Both the position numbers and the translations under genes were made by a program. Positions 26,131-34,896 of a stretch of 64,000 nucleotides of DNA are shown here, in pieces (within the stretch, counting starts at the first letter, position 1; every line of letters begins with the position of its first letter). This stretch comes from Acidovorax sp. 210-6 (lineage in GTDB: Bacteria > Pseudomonadota > Gammaproteobacteria > Burkholderiales > Burkholderiaceae_C): positions 2,108,001-2,172,000 of the forward strand of contig NZ_JAACJE010000001.1 in NCBI RefSeq assembly GCF_010020825.1, read 5' to 3'. The notes beneath the pieces are model-generated. The model saw only the letters and a program-made list of their open reading frames with translations, was not told the origin of the DNA and made no database searches.

Positions 26131-27021
26131 TTACGCCGGATTCAACACCCCCTGCCGCTGCCCCACCGCCTCGCGCAGGTAGGCCCAGGTGGCCTGCATG
26201 CGGGCCATGTGCTTGTTTTCGGCGGGCATGCTCATCCAGAAGGTGCGTGTAAAGCGCGCCTGGCCGGGCAGCACGGGTTGCAGGGCGGGGTCTTGCGCGG
26301 CCACAAAGGCGGGCAGTACGGCCAGCCCGGCACCGGCTCGCACGGCTTCGAACTGGGCCAGCACGCTGGTGCTGCGCAGGGCAAACTGTGCGGGGCGGTG
26401 CAGTTCGTCCAGGATTTGCAGTTCCTTGCTGAACAGGAGGTCGTCCACATAGCTCACAAAGCTGTGGCCGCGCAGGTCTTCGGGGGTGGTGATGGGGGCA
26501 TGCTGGGCCAGGTAACTGCGGTTGGCATAGAGCTGCAGCACGTAGTCGGTGAGCTTGACGACGATGACGGCGCCGCGCGCCGGGCGCTCCAGCGAGATGA
26601 CGATGTCGGCCTCGCGGCGCGACAGGTGCACCAGGCGCGGCAGGGCCAGCAGGTCCACCACCAGGCCGGGGTGCGACTGGGCAAACCGCGCCAGGGGCGC
26701 CGCCAGCACCAGGTTGCCAAAGCCTTCGGTGGTGCCGATGCGCACCACGCCGTGCAGGCCGGTGCCCACACCGGGGGCGGCGCTTTGCACGGCGAGGAAG
26801 GCGGCCTCCATGGCCTCGACCCTGGGCAGCAGGGCACGCCCGGCTTCGGTCAGGCGGTGGCCACCGGCTTCGCGGGCAAAGAGTGCGGCGTCCACCTGCT
26901 TTTCCAGACCCTGGATGCGGCGCGCCACGGTGGTGTGGTCCACCCCCAGGCGGCGGGCGGCGCCCACCAGCGTGCCGGCGCGGGCCAGTTCCAGAAAGAA
27001 GCGCAGGTTGTCCCAGTCCAT
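26131..27021 (-). CDS. LysR-family regulator of the adjacent valine-catabolic genes
   Basis: The 296-residue protein begins [20 protein letters not shown] with a winged HTH ([17 protein letters not shown]) and a LysR substrate domain with [21 protein letters not shown]. The ATG at 27021 gives the usual family start; an in-frame ATG at 27045 would add eight residues and cannot be excluded because neither has a clear ribosome site. It is divergent from mmsA with a 132-base gap that contains the presumed shared operator, so it probably controls the mmsA-mmsB cluster. Confidence 0.86.
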   Translation of the reverse strand: MDWDNLRFFLELARAGTLVGAARRLGVDHTTVARRIQGLEKQVDAALFAREAGGHRLTEAGRALLPRVEAMEAAFLAVQSAAPGVGTGLHGVVRIGTTEGFGNLVLAAPLARFAQSHPGLVVDLLALPRLVHLSRREADIVISLERPARGAVIVVKLTDYVLQLYANRSYLAQHAPITTPEDLRGHSFVSYVDDLLFSKELQILDELHRPAQFALRSTSVLAQFEAVRAGAGLAVLPAFVAAQDPALQPVLPGQARFTRTFWMSMPAENKHMARMQATWAYLREAVGQRQGVLNPA

Positions 27022-27153
27022 GGGGGCCGATCGGTTGTTGTGCATATTTGCAAATCTCGTGCGCAATGTTGGCTATTGTGCTTACAAAATCGCAAAGCTA
27101 CGATGCGTGCCATCCGGGCATGGTGCCCGTGCCCTTTTCAGGAGACTACCCCC

Positions 27154-28665
27154 ATGGATGCTGCCGTCAAAGTTGCCACCGTCAAACTGCTGATCAACGG
27201 CGAGTTCGTTGAATCCAAGACCACCGAATGGCGCGATGTGGTCAACCCCGCCACGCAGCAGGTGCTGGCCCGCGTGCCCTTTGCCACGCAGGACGAGATC
27301 AACGCCGCCGTCGCTGCCGCCAAGGAGGCCTTCAAGACCTGGCGCAAGACGCCCATCGGTGCGCGCGCGCGCATCTTCCTGAAGCTGCAGCAGCTCATCC
27401 GCGAGAACATGGCCGAGCTGGCCGCCACCCTGACGGCCGAGCAGGGCAAGACCCTGCCCGACGCCGAGGGCGACGTGTTCCGCGGCCTGGAGGTGGTGGA
27501 GCACGCCAGCGCCATCGGCAACCTGCAACTGGGCGAGCTGGCCAACAACGTGGCCAACGGCGTGGACACCTACACCGTGCTGCAGCCCCTGGGCGTGTGC
27601 GCGGGCATCACGCCGTTCAACTTCCCGGCCATGATCCCGCTGTGGATGTTCCCCATGGCCATTGCCACGGGCAACACCTTTGTGCTCAAGCCCTCCGAGC
27701 AGGATCCCATGGTCACCATGCGCCTGTGCGAGCTGGCCCTCGAAGCCGGCGTGCCGCCCGGCGTGCTGAACGTGATCCACGGCGGCGAGATGGCCGTGAA
27801 CGCCATTTGCGACCACCCCGACATCAAGGCCATCAGCTTTGTGGGTTCCACCAAGGTGGGCACGCATGTGTACAACCGCGCCAGCCTCAACGGCAAGCGT
27901 GTGCAGTGCATGATGGGCGCGAAGAACCACGCCATCATCCTGCCCGACGCCAACAAGGAGCAGACGCTCAACGCCATCGCAGGTGCCTCGTTCGGCGCGG
28001 CCGGCCAGCGCTGCATGGCCCTGCCCGTGGTGGTGCTGGTGGGCGAAGCGCAAAAGTGGCTGCCCGACTTGGTGGCCAAGGCCAAGACGCTCAAGGTGTC
28101 CGGCGGCACCGAGAAGGGCACGGACGTGGGCCCGGTCATCTCGTGCGCCGCACTGTCGCGCATCGAAGGCCTGATCGAGCGCGGCATTGCCGACGGCGCC
28201 ACGCTGGAACTCGACGGCCGCAAGCCCAACGTGCCCGGCTATGAGAAGGGCAACTTCGTCGGCCCGACCATTTTCAGCGGCGTCAAGCCCGGCATGGCCA
28301 TCTATGACCAGGAAATCTTCGGCCCCGTGCTGAGCGTCGTGGCCGCCAAGGACCTGGACGAGGCCATCGAGTTCATCAACGCCAACCCCAACGGCAACGG
28401 CACCGCCGTGTTCACGCAGTCCGGCGCTGCCGCGCGCAAGTTCCAGGAAGAGATCGATGTGGGTCAGGTCGGCATCAACGTGCCGGTGCCCGTGCCCGTG
28501 CCGCTGTTCTCGTTCTCCGGTTCGCGCGCCTCCAAGCTGGGCGACCTGGGCCCCTACGGCAAGCAGGTCATCCTGTTCTACACCCAGACCAAGACCGTGA
28601 CCGCGCGCTGGTTCGACGACAGCACGGCGGGCCAGGGTGTGAACACCACGATTAGTCTGAAGTGA
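27154..28665 (+). CDS. mmsA: CoA-acylating methylmalonate-semialdehyde dehydrogenase
   Basis: The 503-residue aldehyde dehydrogenase converts methylmalonate semialdehyde (and malonate semialdehyde) with NAD and CoA to propionyl-CoA (acetyl-CoA) and CO2, the last step of valine degradation. Family marks are [32 protein letters not shown] near 152, FVGSTKVG, the nucleophile Cys in [11 protein letters not shown] near 287, and [15 protein letters not shown], characteristic of MmsA rather than other ALDHs. AGGAG lies nine bases before the ATG. With PrpE in the same window, propionyl-CoA is a shared intermediate. Confidence 0.95.
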   Translation: MDAAVKVATVKLLINGEFVESKTTEWRDVVNPATQQVLARVPFATQDEINAAVAAAKEAFKTWRKTPIGARARIFLKLQQLIRENMAELAATLTAEQGKTLPDAEGDVFRGLEVVEHASAIGNLQLGELANNVANGVDTYTVLQPLGVCAGITPFNFPAMIPLWMFPMAIATGNTFVLKPSEQDPMVTMRLCELALEAGVPPGVLNVIHGGEMAVNAICDHPDIKAISFVGSTKVGTHVYNRASLNGKRVQCMMGAKNHAIILPDANKEQTLNAIAGASFGAAGQRCMALPVVVLVGEAQKWLPDLVAKAKTLKVSGGTEKGTDVGPVISCAALSRIEGLIERGIADGATLELDGRKPNVPGYEKGNFVGPTIFSGVKPGMAIYDQEIFGPVLSVVAAKDLDEAIEFINANPNGNGTAVFTQSGAAARKFQEEIDVGQVGINVPVPVPVPLFSFSGSRASKLGDLGPYGKQVILFYTQTKTVTARWFDDSTAGQGVNTTISLK

Positions 28666-28668
28666 CAC

Positions 28669-28806
28669 CCCCCTTGAGGCGCTGCACGCCTTCCCCCCTC
28701 TCTGCTTCGCTTCGCTCGCGGAGGGGGGACGACGCCAGCGCGGCGGGGCGGCCCTTGCACGGTGGCTGCTGGCCTGGGCCGCGCCGGTTTCATGCGACGC
28801 GCCCGC
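28669..28806 (-). repeat. 135-bp dispersed repeat, copy B (inverted)
   Basis: Minus-strand copy of the element at 14111-14245: GGGCGGCCCTTGCACGG and GGCCTGGGCCGCGCCGG match the other copy with few changes. A hairpin of CCCCCCTC and GAGGGGGG runs lies near its start, directly after the mmsA stop, and may act as terminator. Confidence 0.75.
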
Positions 28807-28821
28807 AGACAAGAATTTTGA

Positions 28822-28872
28822 GAAAAATCGGCTCCAGCGCTTGCCAGGCAAGCGCCATCAGCTATAAAAACA
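28822..28872. repeat. Short interspersed palindromic repeat, copy 6
   Basis: GGCTCCAGCGCTTGCCAGGC, AAGCGCCATCAGCTAT and an A-rich tail, between mmsA and the acyl-CoA dehydrogenase gene. Confidence 0.7.
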
Positions 28873-28900
28873 AAAGCACACCCGACCCGGAGACCAGCCC

Positions 28901-30067
28901 ATGGACTTTGAACTGACCGAAGACCAGCGCGCCTTTGCCGACACCGCGCGCCAATTCGCCCTGGCCGAGCTGGCCCCGCACGCCGCGCACTGGGACGCCG
29001 AGGGCATTTTCCCGCGCGAGGCCATCGCCAAGGCCGGCGAACTGGGCTTTTGCGGCCTGTATGCGCCCGAGGCCGCTGGCGGCCTGGCCCTGCCGCGCCT
29101 CGATGCCACGCTGGTGTTCGAGGAAATGGCGGCCGTGGACCCCTCCACCACCGCCTTCATCACCATCCACAACATGGCCACGTGGATGCTCGGCACCTGG
29201 GCCCAGCCCGAGGTGCGCGACCACTGGGGCCCGCTGCTGACCAGCGGACAAAGACTAGCCTCCTACTGCCTGACCGAACCCGGCGCGGGCTCGGACGCCG
29301 CCTCGCTCAAGACGCGCGCCGAGCTGGTGGGCAATGAATACGTCATCAACGGCTCCAAGGCCTTCATCTCCGGCGCGGGCAGCACCGACGTGCTGGTGCT
29401 CATGGCCCGCACGGGCGATGCAAACTCCGGCGCCTCCGGCATCAGCGCCTTCGCCGTGCCGGCCGATGCCCCCGGCATCAGCTACGGCAAGAAGGAAGAA
29501 AAAATGGGCTGGAACAGCCAGCCCACGCGCCAGATCAGCTTTGACAATGTGCGCATCCCCGCCAACCACCTGCTGGGCCGCGAGGGCGAAGGCTTCAAGA
29601 TCGCCATGAAGGGCCTGGACGGCGGGCGCATCAACATTGCCACCTGCTCGGTGGGCGCGGCCCAGGGCGCGCTCCAGCAGGCGCAGCAGTACATGCACGA
29701 CCGCAAGCAGTTCGGCAAACCCATCGCCAGCTTCCAGGCGCTGCAGTTCAAGCTGGCCGACATGGCCACCGAACTCGTCGCCGCGCGCCAGATGGTGCGC
29801 CTGGCCGCCAGCAAGCTGGACGCGGGCGACCCCAACGCCAGCACCTACTGCGCCATGGCCAAGCGCTTCGCCACCGATGCGGGCTTCAACGTCTGCAACG
29901 AGGCACTGCAACTGCACGGCGGCTACGGCTACATCCGCGAATACCCGCTGGAGCGCCTGATGCGTGACGCGCGCGTGCACCAGATCCTGGAAGGCACGAA
30001 CGAGATCATGCGCGTCATCATCGCCCGGCGCATGCTGGACGGCGACGCGCCGGACACTATTCGCTAG
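28901..30067 (+). CDS. Acyl-CoA dehydrogenase (isobutyryl-CoA dehydrogenase-like)
   Basis: The 388-residue FAD enzyme shows all acyl-CoA dehydrogenase regions: N-terminal helical domain, LASYCLTEPGAGSDAASLKT near 122-141, GWNSQPTRQISFDNVRIP, DRKQFGKPIASFQALQFKLADMA, and LQLHGGYGYIREYPLERLMRD. The end RVHQILEGTNEIMRVIIARR places the catalytic Glu as in short/branched-chain members. Its position between mmsA and mmsB suggests oxidation of isobutyryl-CoA to methacryloyl-CoA in valine degradation. The enoyl-CoA hydratase and HIBYL-CoA hydrolase that complete the route are not in the window. Confidence 0.92.
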   Translation: MDFELTEDQRAFADTARQFALAELAPHAAHWDAEGIFPREAIAKAGELGFCGLYAPEAAGGLALPRLDATLVFEEMAAVDPSTTAFITIHNMATWMLGTWAQPEVRDHWGPLLTSGQRLASYCLTEPGAGSDAASLKTRAELVGNEYVINGSKAFISGAGSTDVLVLMARTGDANSGASGISAFAVPADAPGISYGKKEEKMGWNSQPTRQISFDNVRIPANHLLGREGEGFKIAMKGLDGGRINIATCSVGAAQGALQQAQQYMHDRKQFGKPIASFQALQFKLADMATELVAARQMVRLAASKLDAGDPNASTYCAMAKRFATDAGFNVCNEALQLHGGYGYIREYPLERLMRDARVHQILEGTNEIMRVIIARRMLDGDAPDTIR

Positions 30068-30092
30068 GTTTTTGATAGCTGCTTGCGCTTCA
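30067..30092. repeat. Short interspersed palindromic repeat, copy 7 (partial)
   Basis: TTTTTGATAGCTGCTTGCGC immediately after the TAG of the acyl-CoA dehydrogenase gene; a half copy. Confidence 0.55.
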
Positions 30093-30134
30093 CCGCCAGG
30101 CATCGGCAGCCCATTCGACCTTCAAGACGCCACC

Positions 30135-30527
30135 ATGCCCGCCCGCCCCCTGGCCGACGAAACCCTGCACCTCATCGCCGCGGTGCGGGACGCGCTGGCC
30201 GAGCGCCTGGGCGCGGATGCCACGGTGGAGGAACGCCCCCTCTTCGGCTGCCACGCCTTCATGGTGGACGGCAAGCTCTGCCTGGCCGTCAAGGGCGAAG
30301 ACCTGCTGGTGCGCCTGCCGCCCCAAGAACACGCCGCCACGGCCGAAACGCCCGGCGTGCGCGAGCTGGACCCGCGCGGCGGCATGCCCGGCTACTTCTG
30401 GGTGGAGCCCACGGGCTACGCCACGCGGCCGCAGTGGCTGCACTGGGTGGAAACCGCCCTCGCCTACAACCCCCAGGCCAAGGCCTCGCCCCGGCGCACC
30501 AGGGCCCGCAAACAAACAGCGGCATGA
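30135..30527 (+). CDS. TfoX N-terminal-domain protein
   Basis: The 130-residue protein carries a TfoX/Sxy N-terminal-like domain: EERPLFGCHAFMVDGKLCLA near 35-55, DLLVRLPPQEH, and MPGYFWVEPTGYATRPQWLHW. It ends in a basic tail (SPRRTRARKQTAA). Full-length TfoX controls competence genes, but single-domain relatives are widespread and of unknown role. It sits inside the valine-catabolic cluster in the same direction, so it may simply be cotranscribed. Confidence 0.8.
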   Translation: MPARPLADETLHLIAAVRDALAERLGADATVEERPLFGCHAFMVDGKLCLAVKGEDLLVRLPPQEHAATAETPGVRELDPRGGMPGYFWVEPTGYATRPQWLHWVETALAYNPQAKASPRRTRARKQTAA

Positions 30528-30536
30528 GAGTTCAAG

Positions 30537-30597
30537 TCTTTTTACTCCCTGGGGCTTATGCAGCAAGCGCAAGTAGCTACTAAAACAATAGCTAACC
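30537..30597. repeat. Short interspersed palindromic repeat, copy 8
   Basis: TTTTTACTCCCTGGGGCTTATG left arm, AGCAAGCGCAAGTAGCTACT right arm and AATAGC tail, between the TfoX-like gene and mmsB. Confidence 0.65.
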
Positions 30598-30641
30598 CCT
30601 CCCCTTTTCCAACCCTTTCCAACCGACCAGGAGACAGCACC

Positions 30642-31529
30642 ATGCAAATCGCATTCATCGGCCTCGGCAACATGGGCGGCCCCATGGCCATCAACCTGCA
30701 CAAGGCCGGCCACAGCGTCAAGGCCTTCGACCTGAGCCAGGACGCGCTCGCCAAGGCCAAGGCCGAAGGCCTGAGCGTGGCCACCAGCGCCCAGGACGCC
30801 GTACAGGGCGCCGAAGCCGTCATCACCATGCTGCCCGCCAGCCAGCACGTGGAAGGCCTGTTCCTGGGCAAGGGCAACCTGCTCGCCAGCATCGCCAAGG
30901 GCACGCTGGTGATCGACAGCTCGACCATCGCCGCCGCCACCAGCCAGAAGGTGGCCAAGGCCGCTGAAAGCCTGGGCATCGACTTCATCGACGCGCCCGT
31001 CTCCGGCGGCACCGGCGGCGCCATCGCCGGCACGCTGACCTTCATGGTCGGCGGCAGCGAAGCCCAGCTGGAACGCGCCCGCCCCCTGCTGGAAAAAATG
31101 GGCGCCAACATCTTCCACGCAGGCAGCGTGGGCGCCGGCCAGACCGCCAAGATCTGCAACAACATGCTGCTGGGCATTTTGATGATTGGCACCAGCGAAG
31201 CCATCGCCCTGGGCGTGGCCAACGGCCTGGACCCCAAGGTGCTCAGCGAAATCATGCGCCGCAGCTCCGGCGGCAACTGGGCGCTGGAAAAGTACAACCC
31301 CTTCCCCGGCGTGCACGAGAACGCCCCCGCCTCCAAGGGCTACGCCGGCGGCTTCGGCACCGACCTCATGCTCAAGGACCTGGGCCTGGCCCAGGAAAAC
31401 GCCATGGCCACCAAGGCCAGCACGCCCCTGGGCGGCCTGGCCCGCGCCATCTACGCCGCGCACAGCATCGCGGGGCATGGCGGCGAGGATTTTTCGAGCG
31501 TGATCAAGATGCTGCAGAAGAAGGGCTGA
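30642..31529 (+). CDS. mmsB: 3-hydroxyisobutyrate dehydrogenase
   Basis: The 295-residue NAD enzyme oxidises 3-hydroxyisobutyrate to methylmalonate semialdehyde, the substrate of MmsA. It has the Rossmann start IAFIGLGNMGGPMAINLHKAG, the substrate-binding DAPVSGGTGGAIAGTLTFMVG near 122-142, and the catalytic Lys in GAGQTAKICNNMLLGI near 172. AGGAG lies before the ATG at 30642. It closes the mmsA-ACD-TfoX-mmsB cluster and is followed by an intrinsic terminator. Confidence 0.95.
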   Translation: MQIAFIGLGNMGGPMAINLHKAGHSVKAFDLSQDALAKAKAEGLSVATSAQDAVQGAEAVITMLPASQHVEGLFLGKGNLLASIAKGTLVIDSSTIAAATSQKVAKAAESLGIDFIDAPVSGGTGGAIAGTLTFMVGGSEAQLERARPLLEKMGANIFHAGSVGAGQTAKICNNMLLGILMIGTSEAIALGVANGLDPKVLSEIMRRSSGGNWALEKYNPFPGVHENAPASKGYAGGFGTDLMLKDLGLAQENAMATKASTPLGGLARAIYAAHSIAGHGGEDFSSVIKMLQKKG

Positions 31530-31558
31530 TCTGCGCGGCTGAGGCCTTTACCTGCTGA

Positions 31559-31600
31559 AACGGGCGCTGTGGCTGGCCGCTGCAGCGCCCGTTGCTTTTC
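31559..31600 (+). terminator. Intrinsic terminator after mmsB
   Basis: Perfect 11-bp stem AACGGGCGCTG / CAGCGCCCGTT followed by GCTTTTC, 30 bases after the mmsB stop. Confidence 0.7.
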
Positions 31601-31654
31601 ACACTCTCTGGCCACACGGTGCTGGAAGATCCACAGACAGGCACCCACACCGGT

Positions 31655-31697
31655 TAAAAAGACAAAAGGCCTGCAGCGGAAAACCACTGCAGGCCTT
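31655..31697 (-). terminator. Intrinsic terminator of tRNA-Pro
   Basis: On the minus strand a perfect 11-bp stem AAGGCCTGCAG / CTGCAGGCCTT is followed by TTGTCTTTTT, nine bases downstream of the tRNA 3' end. Confidence 0.8.
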
Positions 31698-31705
31698 GTC
31701 ATGAT

Positions 31706-31782
31706 TGGTCGGAGCGGCGGGATTCGAACTCGCGACCCTCTGCTCCCAAAGCAGATGCGCTACCAGGCTGCGCTACGCTCCG
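31706..31782 (-). tRNA. tRNA-Pro (anticodon UGG)
   Basis: Seventy-seven bases on the minus strand fold as a cloverleaf: acceptor CGGAGCG pairs with CGCTCCG, the D region reads AGCGCAGCCTGGTAGCGC, the anticodon loop is TTTGGGA (anticodon TGG), the T arm holds GGTTCGA-type sequence GAGTTCGAATC, and the 3' ACCA is encoded. The anticodon UGG reads proline codons. Confidence 0.95.
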
Positions 31783-31855
31783 ACAAGCTGGCATTCTAAC
31801 CCGACTTGCACCCTGTTTCGGGCTTGGACGGGCAAAACGCCGTTTAAATCACTGG

Positions 31856-32104
31856 TCAGCGAGCAGCGCCCGGGCCGGGACGGCCCGCCAGGTGACGGAA
31901 GGTGATGCGGCCCTTGCTCAGGTCGTAAGGAGACAGCTCCAGGGACACCTTGTCGCCCGCCAGAATGCGGATGTGGTGCTTGCGCATCTTGCCGCCGGTG
32001 TAGGCGATGAGTTGGTGCCCGTTGTCCAGCGTGACGCGAAAGCGCGAGTCTGGCAGCACTTCGGTCACGCTGCCCTGCATTTCAATCAGTTCTTCTTTTG
32101 CCAT
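31856..32104 (-). CDS. infA: Translation initiation factor IF-1 (long form)
   Basis: The 82-residue S1/OB-fold protein starts [20 protein letters not shown] and contains [20 protein letters not shown] and [16 protein letters not shown]-1 occupies the ribosomal A site during initiation. It is ten residues longer than E. coli IF-1 through a C-terminal GRPGPGAAR tail, the type seen as a second infA copy outside the ribosomal-protein operon in beta-proteobacteria. The ATG at 32104 is used; an upstream in-frame TTG is rejected. The gap to the next gene (32105-32331) is presumed promoter DNA, with TACAAT at 32309-32314 on the minus strand. Confidence 0.93.
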   Translation of the reverse strand: MAKEELIEMQGSVTEVLPDSRFRVTLDNGHQLIAYTGGKMRKHHIRILAGDKVSLELSPYDLSKGRITFRHLAGRPGPGAAR

Positions 32105-32331
32105 GTTCAATCTCTAAAAAACAATTCAATCCGTGTACGGCGCCTGCGAAATCGGGTTAGCCACAGGCGCAAACGCCTGTCCGGTGGAGCAGGCGCAGTG
32201 TGCTTTGCGTGCTGTGGGGTTCGCTGCACCCGGGGCGCAGTTCAGAAAGAATGCCGGGAGAGACGGCTCCAATGGACAGGCAAGGCGCTGTGCATGAGCC
32301 CGCTGATTGTACCGCGATGTGGCCACGTTGA

Positions 32332-33504
32332 CTATGGTGCAGCGGTGCCCGCTTCACCCGTGGGAAGCGCCAGGGCCAGGGCACGCACCAGGTCCGACTG
32401 CGTGATGACACCCACCAGCCGCGCCTGCGCATCCACCACGGGCATGTGGTGGTGCCCGCCGCGCGAGAACAGGGGCACCAGGTCCATGACATGCTGCCGG
32501 GCATCGACCACCTGCACTTGCTGGCTCATGATGTCCTTCACCCGCGATGGCCGACCCGAGCGCCCTCGGATCAGGGTGCGCAGACGCTGCCCCAGGCCCT
32601 CGTGGGTATCGAGGCTGGCCAGCCGCACAAAATCCGCCACCGTGACGATGCCCAGCACGGCTCCCTGCGCATCCACCACGGGCAGCGCCTTGATCTGCTC
32701 GCGCCGCATCATGGCCCAAGCCTCCTTCAGCGCCACGCCGGGTTCCACGGCCATGGGTGGCCGCGACATGATGTCGGCGCAGCGCAGTTCGCCCAGCGTG
32801 CGCTGGAAGGCGGCCCGGCCGGCCATGTGCAGCAATCCGGCCAGATCGGCGCGGCTGATGTCCAGCACCTGGTTGTAGTGCGCCAGCGCTGCATCGAGGT
32901 CCGCCGTGCTGAACTGCCCGGCACCCACGGCCCGATCATCGCGCTGCGGGCGCTGGGGATGCGGGTAGCTGCGCCCGGTGGCGTTGTTGTAGGCAATGCC
33001 CACCAGCACCAGCACGAGCACATTGAACAGCACCGGAAACAGCAGCAGGTGCGCGTCTTCGCCAGGGTTGAGCACCACGAACAGCGCCATCGCCGCGCCC
33101 GGCGGATGCAGGCAGCGCAGCGGCACCATCACCAGCACGGCGGCCGCAACGGCCAGCGCCGCAGCCACAGCGGGTTCGGGCACCAGGGCGGCACAGGCCA
33201 AGCCGACCCATACCGACAGCGTATTGCCCCCCAGCACCGGCCAGGGCTGCGCCAAGGGGCTGGAAGGCATGGCGAACACCAGCACGGCGCTGGCGCCCAG
33301 CGAGGCCACCATCCAGTGCCCGCCAGGGTGCGCGTGGCTCCACCAGCGCGCCAGCAGGGCCGCCAACAAAACGCCCAGGGCCGCACCCAGAGCAATACGC
33401 GCCCGTTCGCGACCCGTGATGCCCACGGGTGCAGGCCAGAAATTGCGCAACCAGGCGCCACGCACCGCGTGCGCCGGTTCGGATTCAGGAGAGGGGAATG
33501 GCAT
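32332..33504 (-). CDS. HPP-family membrane protein with two CBS domains
   Basis: The 390-residue protein has an N-terminal HPP domain with four membrane helices (about 35-185), including GGHWMVASLGASAVLVFAMP, SPLAQPWPVLGGN and the HPPGAAMAL motif that names the family. Two CBS domains follow (about 245-300 and 325-385: IMSRPPMAVEPG and IMSQQVQVVDAR). HPP proteins of plants and cyanobacteria transport nitrite; CBS pairs bind adenosyl ligands and could gate transport. The substrate here is unknown. The start at ATG 33504 removes a long Arg/Ala-rich upstream frame that lies over the psd promoter. Confidence 0.87.
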   Translation of the reverse strand: MPFPSPESEPAHAVRGAWLRNFWPAPVGITGRERARIALGAALGVLLAALLARWWSHAHPGGHWMVASLGASAVLVFAMPSSPLAQPWPVLGGNTLSVWVGLACAALVPEPAVAAALAVAAAVLVMVPLRCLHPPGAAMALFVVLNPGEDAHLLLFPVLFNVLVLVLVGIAYNNATGRSYPHPQRPQRDDRAVGAGQFSTADLDAALAHYNQVLDISRADLAGLLHMAGRAAFQRTLGELRCADIMSRPPMAVEPGVALKEAWAMMRREQIKALPVVDAQGAVLGIVTVADFVRLASLDTHEGLGQRLRTLIRGRSGRPSRVKDIMSQQVQVVDARQHVMDLVPLFSRGGHHHMPVVDAQARLVGVITQSDLVRALALALPTGEAGTAAP

Positions 33505-33688
33505 TCGACAACATCCGGACCTGCCGGGCAAAACACATGCACCCAGGCAGCGCGTGGCGCGGGGGAATGCAGGGGCCGCATTGTGCCTGCGCGCGCCATG
33601 GCCCGCGGCTGCACGCCGATTGACCCTGGCACACAAAGGGCAAGGCGCCGATAGAATGGCGCGCTTCCCCCACTCCAGCCTTCCCACC

Positions 33689-34540
33689 GTGTCCGACCGC
33701 CTTGCCGTCCTGCCGCAGTACCTGATGCCCAAACGTGCCCTCACCGTCGCTGCGGGCCGCATCGCCTCGGCACGCGCCGGCGCTTTGACCACGGCGCTCA
33801 TCCGCCGCTTCGTGGCCCGCTATGGCGTGGACATGACCGAGGCCGCCAATCCGGACCCGGCCAGCTACACCAGCTTCAACGAGTTCTTCACCCGGCCGCT
33901 CAAGCCTGGTGCCCGCCCGCTGGCCGCCGCCGATCTGATCTGTCCGGTCGATGGCGCCATCAGCCAGTTTGGCCCGGTGCAGGGCGATCAGGTCTTCCAG
34001 GCCAAGGGGCACCACTACAGCACCACGGCACTGGTCGGCGGCGACGCACAACTGGCCGCGGAATTCGAGGGCGGCCATTTCGCCACGCTCTACCTGAGCC
34101 CGCGCGACTACCACCGCATCCACATGCCTTGCGAGGGCCGGCTGCGCCGCATGGTGCATGTGCCCGGCGACCTGTTCTCGGTGAACCCGACCACGGCGCG
34201 CGGCGTCCCCGGCCTGTTTGCGCGCAACGAGCGCGTGGTGTGCGTGTTCGACGGCGCCCACGGGCCGTTCGTGCTGGTGCTGGTGGGCGCCACCATCGTG
34301 GGCAGCATGGCCACGGTGTGGCACGGCCTCGTGAATCCGCCGCGCCCCGGCACCGTGCGCCAGTGGGACTATGCGGACCAATCCATCGTGCTGAAACAGG
34401 GCGATGAGATGGGCCGCTTCCTGCTCGGATCGACCGTCGTCATGCTGTTCCCGCACGGGCCCTTGCAGTTCAACCCCGCCTGGGGCCCCGCCCGCCCGAT
34501 CCGCATGGGCGAGGCCATGGCCCACCTGGGCACCCGCTGA
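33689..34540 (+). CDS. psd: Phosphatidylserine decarboxylase proenzyme
   Basis: The 283-residue proenzyme makes phosphatidylethanolamine at the inner membrane. Motifs are SFNEFFTRPLKPGARP, YLSPRDYHRIHMP and the self-cleavage site LGST near residue 248, where Ser becomes the pyruvoyl group; the alpha chain is the last 36 residues. The GTG at 33689 (VSDRLAVLPQYLMP) gives the usual beta-proteobacterial N terminus; an in-frame ATG at 33656 lies within a TAGAAT hexamer that looks like a -10 element, so it was not chosen. Confidence 0.92.
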   Translation: MSDRLAVLPQYLMPKRALTVAAGRIASARAGALTTALIRRFVARYGVDMTEAANPDPASYTSFNEFFTRPLKPGARPLAAADLICPVDGAISQFGPVQGDQVFQAKGHHYSTTALVGGDAQLAAEFEGGHFATLYLSPRDYHRIHMPCEGRLRRMVHVPGDLFSVNPTTARGVPGLFARNERVVCVFDGAHGPFVLVLVGATIVGSMATVWHGLVNPPRPGTVRQWDYADQSIVLKQGDEMGRFLLGSTVVMLFPHGPLQFNPAWGPARPIRMGEAMAHLGTR

Positions 34541-34546
34541 CGCGGG

Positions 34547-34726
34547 CTACCGTGTCACGCGCCTCAGCGTGAACACAGCGGGCTCCACTGTCAACACATC
34601 GGCGTTGACAGGGGCTTCATAGCCCACCAGATGCACCAACAGCACGCTGCGGCGAATGATGATGTGGCTGACGGTTTCCCGGTTGGCCCCGAAACGCACC
34701 ACGGTGCCGGGCTTGAAGATAGGCAT
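34547..34726 (-). CDS. Small conserved-looking hypothetical protein
   Basis: A 59-residue protein MPIFKPGTVVRFGANRETVS, then a hydrophobic IIIRRSVLLVHLVGYEAP strand-rich part and an ending VFTLRRVTR. It reads like a small beta-barrel (SH3/KOW-like) domain. An in-frame ATG at 34750 would add eight residues; neither start has a clear ribosome site. It converges on psd with a six-base gap. Coding status rests on composition and reading-frame fit only. Confidence 0.5.
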   Translation of the reverse strand: MPIFKPGTVVRFGANRETVSHIIIRRSVLLVHLVGYEAPVNADVLTVEPAVFTLRRVTR

Positions 34727-34896
34727 GCGAAAACAAGCTGCGCTGTGCATGGTCTGCAGTCTGCGTACGATGTCTGAAGGGTGAACTCAATGCCGCCTGC
34801 CAGGGCGGCAGACGCTATCGTAATCATAGCAACATGTTCCCCCACCTGCCGGGAGCAGCCCTACGCGTTTTGGTGCTTCCCCGGATAATCACACCC

